Source of the DNA: an uncultured Clostridia bacterium
Lineage (GTDB): Bacteria > Bacillota > Clostridia > TANB77 > CAG-508
Length of the DNA: 33,590 nucleotides
Assembly: GCA_948875265.1 (NCBI GenBank)
Contig: CAQRYF010000013.1
Location: 1-33,590 of the forward strand
Reading direction: 5' to 3'
Numbering within the stretch: position 1 is the first letter of the stretch; every line of letters starts with the position of its first letter. Positions 15,345 through 23,300 of the stretch are shown piece by piece. The translations under genes were made by a program, and so were the position numbers. The notes beneath the pieces are model-generated. The model saw nothing but the letters and a program-made list of their open reading frames with translations. It had not been told where the DNA came from and searched no databases.

Positions 15345-15458
15345 ATGAAAGTAAGACCATCAGTAAAGAAAATATGTGACAAATGTAAAGTAATAAAAAG
15401 AAAAGGTGTGATTAGAGTTATTTGCGAAAACCCTAAACACAAACAAAGACAAGGATAA
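15345..15458 (+). CDS. rpmJ: 50S ribosomal protein L36
   Basis: The smallest ribosomal protein, 37 residues, starting MKVRPSVKKICDKCKVIKRK and ending ENPKHKQRQG. The zinc ligands C-x2-C...C-x4-H are all present, so this is the zinc-type paralogue. AAGGAGGTG precedes the ATG. It holds the standard place between infA and rpsM. Confidence 0.97.
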   Translation: MKVRPSVKKICDKCKVIKRKGVIRVICENPKHKQRQG

Positions 15459-15477
15459 TAATCCTTAATTAGTTAAT

Positions 15478-15648
15478 AACACAAATTAGGTAGCGGCTGT
15501 GAACCTTAAATTCAGTTAAGGTATACATATCAAATTTGTGTTTATATATATGTTTTAAGGAAATTTAAAGACTAGAGTAAACGCTAGTGCATTTCACCTT
15601 TAAATGGATTTAAAACAAAAAATGAAAGAGACAAAAAAGACAAGTCTC
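15478..15648 (+). promoter_or_regulatory. Highly folded leader ahead of rpsM (possible S4 operator)
   Basis: Four hairpins in series are visible. AACACAAATT (15478-15487) pairs with AATTTGTGTT (15533-15542) and encloses ACCTTAA/TTAAGGT (15503-15509 with 15516-15522). ATTTAAAG/CTTTAAAT (15563-15570 with 15598-15605) encloses ACTAG/CTAGT (15571-15575 with 15584-15588). GAGAC/GTCTC (15628-15632 with 15644-15648) ends just before the rpsM ribosome binding site. In E. coli, S4 represses the alpha operon at a pseudoknot around the rpsM start. Here rpsD is in the same unit, so an S4 operator is the natural hypothesis, unproven. Confidence 0.5.
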
Positions 15649-15682
15649 ATATATAAAAAAATAAGTGGAGGTGCAAAAAAAT

Positions 15683-16051
15683 ATGGCTCGTATAGCAGGA
15701 GTAGACTTACCTAAAGAAAAAAGAGTAGAAATAGGACTTACATATATTTATGGAATAGGTGTATCAAGTTCTAGAAAAATTCTAGAGAAAGCTGGTATAA
15801 ATCCAGATACTAGAATAAAAGACTTAACAGACGAACAAGTAAATGATATAAGAAAAGTTATTGATGAAACTTACACAGTTGAAGGTGACTTAAGAAGAGA
15901 AGTAGCTCTTAATATCAAAAGACTTACAGAAATCGGATGTTATAGAGGTTTAAGACATAGAAGAGGTCTTCCAGTTAGAGGACAAAGAACAAAAACTAAT
16001 GCTAGAACTAGAAAAGGTCCTAGAAAATTAGTTAGCAAGAGCAAAAAATAA
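15683..16051 (+). CDS. rpsM: 30S ribosomal protein S13
   Basis: S13 contacts P-site tRNA and forms an intersubunit bridge. From the ATG at 15683 the protein has 122 residues, exactly the family length. It begins MARIAGVDLPKEKRVEIGL and ends with the basic GQRTKTNARTRKGPRKL tail. A GTG at 15665 lies upstream in frame but overlaps the GGAGGTG ribosome binding site (15667-15673), which fixes the ATG. It is first in the rpsM-rpsK-rpsD-rpoA-rplQ block. Confidence 0.97.
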   Translation: MARIAGVDLPKEKRVEIGLTYIYGIGVSSSRKILEKAGINPDTRIKDLTDEQVNDIRKVIDETYTVEGDLRREVALNIKRLTEIGCYRGLRHRRGLPVRGQRTKTNARTRKGPRKLVSKSKK

Positions 16052-16120
16052 TATAAATCAATTTTGTATAAGTAGATAATAGAAATAATTTCACTTAAAA
16101 CAAGGAGGGAATTTAAGAAA

Positions 16121-16516
16121 ATGGCTAAAAATGTAACAACAAAAAAAGTAGCTAGAAGAAATAGAAAAAACATTGAAAAAGGTGCAGCTCACATTCATTC
16201 TAGTTTTAATAATACAATAGTTACAATAACAGATACTCAAGGAAATGCAATTTCATGGGGAAGTGCTGGAGAATTAGGATTTAAAGGTTCTAGAAAAAGT
16301 ACACCATTTGCTGCAGGTCAAGTTGCAGAAACAGCTGCTAAAGCTGCTATGGAACATGGGTTAAAATCTGTTGAAGTATTTGTTAAAGGACCAGGTTCAG
16401 GAAGAGAAGCTGCAATTCGTGCACTTCAAACAGCTGGTTTAGAAATAAGTGCAATAAAAGACGTAACACCAATACCACACAATGGTTGTAGACCACCAAA
16501 AAGAAGAAGAGTATAA
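16121..16516 (+). CDS. rpsK: 30S ribosomal protein S11
   Basis: S11 lies on the 30S platform near the E-site codon. The 131 residues include AHIHSSFNNTIVTITDTQGN, SWGSAGELGFKGSRKSTPFA, FVKGPGSGREAAIRALQ and the C-terminal DVTPIPHNGCRPPKRRRV, all hallmarks. AAGGAGGG precedes the ATG. The spacer before rpsD has a hairpin around an AAAGG/CCTTT stem near 16549-16567. Confidence 0.97.
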   Translation: MAKNVTTKKVARRNRKNIEKGAAHIHSSFNNTIVTITDTQGNAISWGSAGELGFKGSRKSTPFAAGQVAETAAKAAMEHGLKSVEVFVKGPGSGREAAIRALQTAGLEISAIKDVTPIPHNGCRPPKRRRV

Positions 16517-16597
16517 TTTAAGTATAAAAAATAAATGTGAAAAAACATGAAAAGGGAAATAATCCTTTGTCATTAGAAGAAAGAAAGGAGTAAAAAA

Positions 16598-17224
16598 ATG
16601 GCAAGATATAAAGATGAACAATGTCGTAGATGCCGTAGAGAAGGACAAAAATTGTTCTTAAAAGGTGAAAGATGTTATTCAGATAAATGTAGTATTTCAA
16701 GAAGAAATTATGCACCAGGAGAACATGGACAAAAAAGAGCAAAACTTTCTGAATACGGAACTCAATTAAGAGAAAAACAAAAAACAAAAGCTTATTACGG
16801 AGTTGGAGAAAAACAATTTAGAAAATACTTTGAAATGGCTTCAAATAAAAAAGGTGTAACAGGTGAAAATTTACTTCAAATATTAGAAAGTAGATTAGAT
16901 AATGTTGTTTACAGATTAGGATTTGGAACATCTAGAGCTCAAGCAAGACAATTTGTAAACCATGCACAATTTGAAGTTAATGGAAGAAGAGTAGATATTC
17001 CATCTTACTTAGTAAAACCAGGTGATGTTATAACAGTTAGAGAATCTAAAAAAGATAACAGCACAATAAAAGTAAATGTTGAAGAATCTGCAAAAAGACC
17101 AGTTCCAGCATGGCTAGAAAAAGATGTTGAAAAATTAAGTGGTAAAGTAATTAGATTAGCGTCTAGAGAAGATGTTGATATTCCAATTGAAGAACATTTA
17201 ATAGTAGAGCTTTACTCAAAATAA
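16598..17224 (+). CDS. rpsD: 30S ribosomal protein S4
   Basis: S4 nucleates 30S assembly and affects decoding accuracy; in several bacteria it also represses its own operon. The 208 residues begin MARYKDEQCRRC and carry four cysteines at 9, 12, 26 and 31, the zinc-binding pattern of zinc-type S4. The S4 RNA-binding domain follows, with ESRLDNVVYRLGFGTSRAQA and FVNHAQFEVNGRRVDIPSY. Its location in the alpha operon is as in Clostridia and E. coli but not B. subtilis. Confidence 0.97.
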   Translation: MARYKDEQCRRCRREGQKLFLKGERCYSDKCSISRRNYAPGEHGQKRAKLSEYGTQLREKQKTKAYYGVGEKQFRKYFEMASNKKGVTGENLLQILESRLDNVVYRLGFGTSRAQARQFVNHAQFEVNGRRVDIPSYLVKPGDVITVRESKKDNSTIKVNVEESAKRPVPAWLEKDVEKLSGKVIRLASREDVDIPIEEHLIVELYSK

Positions 17225-17338
17225 TAATGGTAGAAAGTAATAATAAAGGTTTAATAATAACTTTAAAAATTTTACTTGAGGCAAGCCTATAAAGTTTTTA
17301 AAAGTTTGAGATATATTCTCGAATATTAGGAGGTAAAA

Positions 17339-18286
17339 ATGATAGAATTTGAAAAGCCAAATATTGAATGTCTAGAAGTTGATGATACAAATAATTATGC
17401 AAAATTTGTATGTGAACCATTAGAAAGAGGTTATGGAGTAACTATAGGTAATTCTTTAAGAAGAATATTACTTTCATCACTTCCAGGATGTGCTATAACA
17501 AGTGTAAAAATTGATGGAGTATTACATGAATTTTCTACAATACCAAATGTAGTAGAAGATGTACCAGAAATAATAGTAAACCTAAAAAATGTTAGATTAA
17601 AATTTGATGAAAATGAAGAAAAAGTTTTAAGAATTGATTTTAAAGGTGAAGGAGAAGTACTAGCTTCAGACATAATAACAGATGGAACAGTTGAAGTATT
17701 AAATCCTGAATTACATATTGCTACAGTTTCAAAAGGTGGAAGCCTAAAAATGGAGCTTACAGCAGATAGAGGTAGAGGATATAACTCATCTGATAAAAAT
17801 AAGAAGCAAAATCAAGATATATCTGTACTTCCGATAGATTCAATCTACACACCAGTAAAAAAAGTAAACTACCAAGTAGAAAATACTAGAGTAGGGCAAA
17901 TGGTTGACTATGATAAATTAGTTATAGAAGTATGGACTGATGGAAGCTTAAAAGCTCATGAAGCTTTAAGCTTAGCTGCGAAAGTAATGACAGGACATTT
18001 AGAACTATTTATAGATTTATCAGAAGCTACAAAAAATACACAAGTTATGATAGAAAAAGAAGAATCTAAAAAAGAAAAAGTATTAGAAATGTCAATAGAA
18101 GAATTAGAATTATCAGTAAGATCATTCAACTGCTTAAAAAGAGCAAATATAGCTACTGTTGAAGATTTAACAAACAAATCAGAAACAGATATGATGAAAG
18201 TAAGAAATTTAGGTAAAAAATCATTTGATGAAGTAACAGCAAAATTACATTCATTAGGATTAGATTTTGCTAAAGAGGACGAATAA
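17339..18286 (+). CDS. rpoA: RNA polymerase subunit alpha
   Basis: The alpha subunit dimerises to start RNA polymerase assembly and contacts UP elements and activators. At 315 residues it has a normal length. The N-terminal domain contains CEPLERGYGVTIGNSLRRIL and SLPGCAITSVKIDGVLHEFS. The C-terminal domain (about residues 250-310) contains LELSVRSFNCLKRANI and the helix-hairpin-helix MKVRNLGKKSFDEV. TAGGAGG precedes the ATG. A 114-base spacer upstream contains several imperfect hairpins. Confidence 0.97.
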   Translation: MIEFEKPNIECLEVDDTNNYAKFVCEPLERGYGVTIGNSLRRILLSSLPGCAITSVKIDGVLHEFSTIPNVVEDVPEIIVNLKNVRLKFDENEEKVLRIDFKGEGEVLASDIITDGTVEVLNPELHIATVSKGGSLKMELTADRGRGYNSSDKNKKQNQDISVLPIDSIYTPVKKVNYQVENTRVGQMVDYDKLVIEVWTDGSLKAHEALSLAAKVMTGHLELFIDLSEATKNTQVMIEKEESKKEKVLEMSIEELELSVRSFNCLKRANIATVEDLTNKSETDMMKVRNLGKKSFDEVTAKLHSLGLDFAKEDE

Positions 18287-18312
18287 AATAAGAAAAGAGG
18301 AAGGTGAAAAAA

Positions 18313-18840
18313 TTGGCTACTAATAGAAAATTAGGAAGAACAACAGATATAAGAATGGCAATGCTTAAAACTTTAACAACTGATTTAATTATGCATGGTA
18401 AAGTAGAAACAACTCTAGCTAGAGCAAAAGAAGTTAAATCAATAGCAGACAGTATAATATCACTTGCTATAAAAGAAAAAGATAATTTTGAAATGGTAGA
18501 TGTTAAAGTTGTAAAAGCTAAATTAGATTCAAAAGGTAATAAAGAAACTGAATTAGTAAAAAGCAAAAATGGTAAAGAATATTTGAAAGTAGTTAAAGAA
18601 GAAACTACTGAAAAAAGACAAAAAGATATGCCATCTAGATTAAATGCTAGAAGAAAAATAATGAGAAAAATAAATAAAGTTAAAGATAGTGAAGGTAACA
18701 ATATAGATTTACCATCAAAATTATTTAACGAAATAGCTCCAAAATATGCTGGTAAAAACGTTGGTGGATATACACGTATAATAAAAGCAGGTCCAAGAAG
18801 AGGGGACGGAGCAGAAGTTGCAATATTACAACTTATCTAA
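18313..18840 (+). CDS. rplQ: 50S ribosomal protein L17 with internal insertion
   Basis: L17 lies near the exit tunnel on the 50S surface. From a TTG at 18313 the protein has 175 residues, beginning MATNRKLGRTTDIRMAML. A GTG at 18304 is upstream, but the AGGAAGG site (18298-18304) fits the TTG and family alignment. The two conserved ends are present (GKVETTLARAKEVKSIAD; LFNEIAPKYAGKNVGGYTRI and GPRRGDGAEVAI). Between them, roughly residues 55-108, is a lysine- and glutamate-rich insertion absent from the 115-130-residue E. coli and B. subtilis proteins. It closes the unit at a strong hairpin. Confidence 0.93.
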   Translation: MATNRKLGRTTDIRMAMLKTLTTDLIMHGKVETTLARAKEVKSIADSIISLAIKEKDNFEMVDVKVVKAKLDSKGNKETELVKSKNGKEYLKVVKEETTEKRQKDMPSRLNARRKIMRKINKVKDSEGNNIDLPSKLFNEIAPKYAGKNVGGYTRIIKAGPRRGDGAEVAILQLI

Positions 18841-18843
18841 TGT

Positions 18844-18875
18844 TGACCAAGGGGACGCGCCCCTTGGTCACTTTT
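18844..18875 (+). terminator. Terminator after rplQ; dispersed-hairpin copy 1
   Basis: An 11-bp perfect stem (18844-18854 with 18860-18870), five-base loop ACGCG, then CTTTT. Read another way, a 7-bp stem TGACCAA/TTGGTCA flanks the 13-base core GGGGACGCGCCCC (18851-18863). That core resembles those at 26674, 26759 (inverted) and 31992. Confidence 0.8.
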
Positions 18876-18879
18876 GAAA

Positions 18880-18908
18880 TTAACAAAAACAAAAATGATA
18901 CATATAAT
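18880..18908 (+). promoter_or_regulatory. Promoter upstream of the 18929 gene
   Basis: TTAACA (18880-18885), 17 bases, TATAAT (18903-18908). The start would fall only a few bases before the ribosome binding site, giving a very short leader. Confidence 0.5.
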
Positions 18909-18928
18909 AAACCATGGGAGGCAAAAAG

Positions 18929-19282
18929 ATGTTAGAATTTGTTATGAGTACAATCTTTTGGACATTAGCTTTTTATGGTTTATTTGAAATTGTAAAAAAT
19001 ATAATATATATAAGTACATATACAAGATTTAAATCAGATGGAATATATTTAATAATAGCAGTGAAAAACCAAGAAGAAAGAATAGAAGGATTTTTGCGTT
19101 CTAGTCTATTTAAAATATTATATGGAAGAGAAGATTATTTAAAAAATATTATGGTAGCTGATTTGAAATCTACTGATAAAACAAAAGAGATAGCTAAAAA
19201 GATATCAGAAGAATATGAATGTCTTAAAGTGATTTCATGGAAAGAGTGTAAAGATATCATAGATAATGTTGATGAAAGTTAA
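18929..19282 (+). CDS. Small membrane-anchored protein, glycosyltransferase-like segment
   Basis: A 117-residue protein of unknown function. Residues 1-30 form a hydrophobic segment (MLEFVMSTIFWTLAFYGLFE...), likely a membrane anchor. The rest is cytosolic and reads like a truncated GT-A fold: IYLIIAVKNQEERIEGFL then MVADLKSTDKTKEIAKKI, reminiscent of the DDGSTDxT region of family 2 glycosyltransferases but without the acidic DD and most of the domain. Catalysis is therefore doubtful. The ATG at 18929 follows GGGAGG by about 7 bases; an ATG at 18914 overlaps that site. It has its own promoter. Confidence 0.6.
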   Translation: MLEFVMSTIFWTLAFYGLFEIVKNIIYISTYTRFKSDGIYLIIAVKNQEERIEGFLRSSLFKILYGREDYLKNIMVADLKSTDKTKEIAKKISEEYECLKVISWKECKDIIDNVDES

Positions 19283-19325
19283 AATGTTTTTATTAAATTT
19301 TATTTAAATAATATGAAAAATATGG

Positions 19326-19331
19326 TATAAT
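19326..19331 (+). promoter_or_regulatory. Extended -10 promoter element
   Basis: TATAAT at 19326-19331, preceded by TGG (extended -10 TGn form), with an AT-rich -35 region. It serves the gene at 19364. Confidence 0.45.
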
Positions 19332-19363
19332 TATATACATAATACTTAAATTGGGAGGCTTAA

Positions 19364-19825
19364 ATGAAAAATGTAACAATGTGTCGGAATATGAGATATA
19401 ATCCTGAAGCTTGGAGTGAATACTTAGAGGAAGGATGCTATCCTTATGCACTAAACTTGTTAGTAAATGAATTTTTTCTTGTAGGAGATTTAATAGGAAA
19501 AAGATGTAATGAGTATACTTCAGATGAAGATTTGATAAGAATTCTTAAAGAAGAATTAAGAAAAATATTTGATTTTGAAGTAGAAGAGATAGAAACCGAG
19601 TATGTAACAAAAGAAGGTGAAACTAAAATTTATCTTCAAAGAGAAGAACATACAGGTTATTATCATTTACTTAGACAAGATGAAGATGGTATGTGGTCTC
19701 ATAAATATCCTAGAGAATTACCAACTAGACAAGATTCAATAGGGCAAAATATAGAAGATCCAGACACTATGGTAGAAGCACCATTTAAGGGATGGTGTTT
19801 CTTGTTAAGACGAAGAACTAGCTAA
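19364..19825 (+). CDS. Uncharacterised protein with conserved-looking Cys and His motifs
   Basis: A 153-residue soluble protein whose family I cannot name. It contains GCYPYALN (Cys25) near the N-terminus, HTGYYHLLRQDEDGMWSHK (His96, His101, His113) in the middle and a KGWCFLLRRR end. The order of a CYxYALN cysteine followed by a YHxxRQDxDGxWSHK histidine segment recalls small papain-like or NlpC-type hydrolase folds, but that is inference. A GGGAGG site and an extended -10 promoter precede it. A hairpin terminator overlaps the stop codon. No signal peptide is seen. Confidence 0.6.
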   Translation: MKNVTMCRNMRYNPEAWSEYLEEGCYPYALNLLVNEFFLVGDLIGKRCNEYTSDEDLIRILKEELRKIFDFEVEEIETEYVTKEGETKIYLQREEHTGYYHLLRQDEDGMWSHKYPRELPTRQDSIGQNIEDPDTMVEAPFKGWCFLLRRRTS

Positions 19826-19842
19826 TTGCTGGTTCTTTGTTT
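19813..19842 (+). terminator. Terminator overlapping the end of the 153-residue gene
   Basis: AAGAACTAGC (19813-19822) pairs with GCTGGTTCTT (19828-19837), 10 bp with one G-U pair, and is followed by a T-rich run. The stop codon lies in the loop. Confidence 0.6.
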
Positions 19843-19952
19843 ATGTTATATGATTTATAATAATAATTCTAGTAAATTGTTTATGTTATAATTATCTTCT
19901 TGAAAATAGTCATCGTATATGATAAACTAATTAAAGCAAAAAGGAGAGATAT

Positions 19953-22173
19953 ATGGAAATTACAGGAGAAGTATGTGATATTATATATAAAAATGAAGTT
20001 AATAGTTACACAATAGCTGAATTTGAAACAGATGAAGAATTAACTACAATTGTAGGATACTTACCTTTTATAAACTCAGGGGATACATTAAAGATAATTG
20101 GCAAATTTGTAGAACATAAAGATTATGGAAGGCAATTTAAGGTGGATACATTTGAAAAGTTAATGCCTCAGACTTTAGGAGCACTAGAAAAATATTTAGC
20201 TAATGGAAATATAAAAGGAATAGGTGAAGCTTTAGCAAAAAGAATAGTAAATAAATTTGGAGAAGAAACTATACATGTATTTAAATATGAACCTGAAAGA
20301 TTATCACAAATAAAAGGTATATCTGAAAAAAAAGCTATAGAAATGTCAGAAGCTTTTATAGAAAATTGGGAAGTATGGCAAATAGTAGGATTTTTAGAAA
20401 GATTTGGAATAGGTGCAGAACATGCAAAAAAAGTATTTGATTTATTTGGAAATAATGCAATAGAAGAAATAGAAGCAAATCCATATATATTAATAGATAT
20501 AACAAGGGGTGTAGACTTTAAACAAATCGATAAAATGGCACTTGATTTGGGCATGAATTACGATAATGAAAAAAGAGTTCAAAGTGGTATAAAATATGGT
20601 TTATTACGAAGTACATATAATGGACATTCTTGTGTATTAAAATCTAATTTAATTGAGTTTGTTATAAATCTTTTGGATGTTACAACAGAAATTATAGAAG
20701 ATAGTTTGATTGAGTTAAAAATGAAAGATGAAATAGTAATAGAAGAAAGAGATAATGATAAATATGTCTATTTACATAGTTTCTACAATACAGAAGAAGA
20801 AATTGCTTTAAGAATAAAAAGGCTACAAAAGTCAAAAAATGTGAAAGAAATTAGAAATATAGAAACAGCATTAAAGAAAGTAGAAAGTAATTCAGAAATT
20901 AAATTATCAGAAAAACAAAAAGAAGCAGTAAGACTGGTAAATGAAAACAATGTAATAATTATTACTGGTGGACCAGGTACAGGTAAAACAACAATAATAA
21001 AGACGATTATAGATATATATGAGGAAAAAGGAAATAAAGTAGTACTTTGTGCTCCAACAGGAAGAGCTGCAAAGAAAATGACAGAAACTACTGATAAAGA
21101 AGCATCAACATTACATAGATTATTAGAAATTGGGAAAATAGATGAAGATAGTTTATATAAAAATACAAGAGATTATGAAGGTGCTCCAATTGATGCAGAC
21201 TTAATAATTGTTGATGAATTATCAATGGTGGACATGTTTTTAATGAATTATTTGCTTAAATGTATATATCAAGGAACTAAGTTGATTTTAGTAGGAGATA
21301 GTGATCAATTAGCATCTGTTGGGCCAGGAAGTATCTTAAAAGATTTAATTGACTCAGAAATAATTACAACAGTTCATTTAGATAAAATTTTTAGGCAAGC
21401 TGCAAGAAGTAAAATAATATTAAATGCACACAGAGTAAATCAAGGAGAAAGGTTCCTAAAAAAGGGAGATGAAGACTTAACAGAAGAAACACAAGAAGAT
21501 TTCTTTTTTATAAAAGAATCTAATCAAGAGAAGATGCTTAATGAAGTAATATCATTATGTACAGGAAGATTGCAAAATTATGGTGATTATGATTTTTTTA
21601 AAAGTATTCAAGTTTTGTCTCCAACAAAGAAAGGGTTACTTGGGACTAAAGAACTAAATAAAGCTCTGCAAGAGCAGTTAAATCCTAACATAGATAATAG
21701 ACCAGAGAAAACTAGTATGGGAGCAATTTTTAGAACTGGCGATAGAGTAATGCAAATAAAAAATAATTATGATATATATTGGGAAAAAGAAGATTATGGA
21801 AAAAAAGAAGTAGGAAGCGGAGTTTTTAATGGAGAAATTGGTACGATTACCAATATAGATGAAAGAGAAAAACAAGTAGAAATTAAGTTTGATGATGAAA
21901 AAATCGCATGGTATGAATTTTCTGATTTGGACCAAATTGAACATAGTTATGCAATTACAATACATAAAGCACAACGGAAGTGAATTTGATGTAGTAATTA
22001 TGGTAGCCCCACCATCATCTCCAATATTATTGACAAGAAATCTATTATATACAGGAATTACAAGAGCAAAAAAATTATTAGTAATAGTAGGAAATGAAAA
22101 AGTTGTAGACTTTATGATACAAAACATAGATAGCAAAAAAAGAAATACAGGACTAAAATATAAAATGAGTTAA
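19953..22173 (+). pseudogene. recD2: RecD2-type helicase gene, frameshifted near its 3' end
   Basis: RecD2 is a 5'-3' superfamily 1B DNA helicase. The first frame (to 21983, 676 codons) carries helix-hairpin-helix repeats (GNIKGIGEALAKRIVNKFG), Walker A GGPGTGKTT, Walker B LIIVDELSMVD and GDSDQLASVGPGSIL. It then reads AITIHKAQ and meets a stop. The next frame continues as GSEFDVVIMVAPPSSP and NLLYTGITRAKKLLVIVG. One extra C at about 21975 separates them; without it the protein has 739 residues. The last 65 residues, including the TRA helicase motif, are lost, so the product should be inactive unless the base is an error or is bypassed. Confidence 0.85.
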
Positions 22174-22279
22174 TAAAATATGAATCCTCCCAAACTGCAC
22201 ATTACTTCATTTTACTATATATTATGACTTTTGAATAATTCACTATAAAAAAATACTGAAGCAAAAAAAGTTTAAACTA

Positions 22280-22308
22280 TTGAAAATAGTGTATTTATAT
22301 GATATAGT
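22280..22308 (+). promoter_or_regulatory. Promoter of the 22404 gene
   Basis: TTGAAA (22280-22285), 17 bases, TATAGT (22303-22308), about 80 bases upstream of the ribosome binding site. Confidence 0.5.
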
Positions 22309-22403
22309 ATGTAAGTAACATAATTAGGAAAAGTAACATGAAATCAAAATTGATAATATGCTACAGTAATACTCAAAACAAATTTGTTAAGGAGGAAAAG
22401 ATT

Positions 22404-22595
22404 ATGATTTTTAACGTCTTAAAGAGTAACTTGAAATGTGCATTTTGTAAAAATAAAAACTGTTCAGTAAGGTATTATCCTGAAAGGATGAAAACTCAAG
22501 TTTATGGTGGCACTCAAATTGTTACTAGATGTAAAAAAGATCAGAAAGCTTATGAAGAAGGAAGAGGTAAGCTCTTAAAAAAGCCTATGCCATAA
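22404..22595 (+). CDS. Small zinc-finger-like protein, unknown function
   Basis: A 63-residue basic protein, MIFNVLKSNLKCAFCK..., with cysteines at 12, 15, 20 and 43 (C-x2-C-x4-C-x22-C), suggesting a zinc site. The ATG at 22404 lies 8 bases after AAGGAGG (22389-22395). The frame is open back to 22338, but that start has no ribosome binding site. It has its own promoter and a strong terminator, so it is an independent unit. The terminator served as the landing site of the intron that follows. No family is recognised. Confidence 0.6.
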   Translation: MIFNVLKSNLKCAFCKNKNCSVRYYPERMKTQVYGGTQIVTRCKKDQKAYEEGRGKLLKKPMP

Positions 22596-22610
22596 GTTAT
22601 TAGGAAAACA

Positions 22611-22643
22611 AAAGGTACCATCTATTTTAGACGGTACCTTTTT
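22611..22643 (+). terminator. Terminator of the 22404 gene; intron landing site
   Basis: AAAGGTACC (22611-22619) pairs with GGTACC plus Ts (22633 onward), an extra TCTA/TAGA pair lies in the loop, and TTTTT follows at 22639-22643. The intron begins five bases later. Confidence 0.85.
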
Positions 22644-22647
22644 GTTA

Positions 22648-23174
22648 CTGCGCCCGGCATGGGTAATAACTAGGCGGTGAAAGACCGCTATGGTGCCTGA
22701 TAGTGGCGAACCATTAGCTGAACAGCAAGGGTGTTCAGCATGAGGTGGAATCTGAAGGAAGCTGTAAGCAAAGTCTCGGTCTGACGGACAGAAATCACAT
22801 ATTAAGGCTGTGATAATCTGGGCGAGTTTACTAGACAAAACAAAGCCCAATTACTATCCGGAGGTTATTGCAGTAAATATAGTAGTAATAGAAATATTAC
22901 GAAGGACTGAAAGTTAATGTGAATTTGCAACTGAATAGATTTCATAAATTATGATAGAATGAAGATAATCTGTTGAGAACGGAAAATTTTGGAGGGTAGA
23001 GCGGAACTCGAGAGTTACAAAAGAAGCATAGTAATTTATAAAGTTTATCAAACAGCAAAAGAAAACACTAGTAAAATAAATTACTAGTGCATTAGCTAAC
23101 CGCCTAGTACGCCGGAATTGTGGTGTGAGAGGTGGGAACTTTGAGAATAAAAAGCAAAGTTCCTCCTACTCGAT
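22648..23174 (+). mobile_element. ORF-less group IIC intron, probably degenerate
   Basis: The 5' part reads TGCGCCCGGCATGGGT, then AAGGGTGTTCAGC, GGTGGAATCTGAAGGAAGC and GGTCTGACGGACA, closely following the class C intron of Oceanobacillus iheyensis as I recall it. Domain V starts AACCGCC and ends GGTGTGAGAGG. Domain VI is a 9-bp hairpin GGAACTTTG/CAAAGTTCC followed by TCCTACTCGAT. It lies just behind a terminator, the usual class C target. Domain IV is only a 9-bp hairpin (23066-23089) and encodes no reverse transcriptase. The first base is C where G is expected, and domain V is about 6 bases short, so splicing is doubtful. Confidence 0.85.
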
Positions 23175-23209
23175 TTAATCCTATTTTTATTATTAAATAT
23201 CAAAAAATG

Positions 23210-23225
23210 TCGAAAAATTTTTCGA
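23210..23225. other. 16-bp perfect palindrome upstream of the toxin-antitoxin promoter
   Basis: TCGAAAAATTTTTCGA at 23210-23225 lies 17 bases before the -35 element. It could be an operator for the antitoxin complex or simply the right-hand exon of the intron. Seen directly; role inferred. Confidence 0.35.
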
Positions 23226-23242
23226 TAAAATTCGTAAAAATA

Positions 23243-23271
23243 TTGATTCCAGAATAAAAATAAAGTATAAT
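23243..23271 (+). promoter_or_regulatory. Promoter of the toxin-antitoxin pair
   Basis: TTGATT (23243-23248), 17 bases, TATAAT (23266-23271), followed about 20 bases later by the ribosome binding site of the antitoxin. Confidence 0.6.
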
Positions 23272-23300
23272 GTAAAACATAAAGAAAAGAGGTGTAAATT

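Noticed and set aside
15622..15714. Short reading frame in the rpsM leader, out of frame with rpsM
   Set aside because: No ribosome binding site, and it crosses the rpsM start. Hairpins explain the region better.
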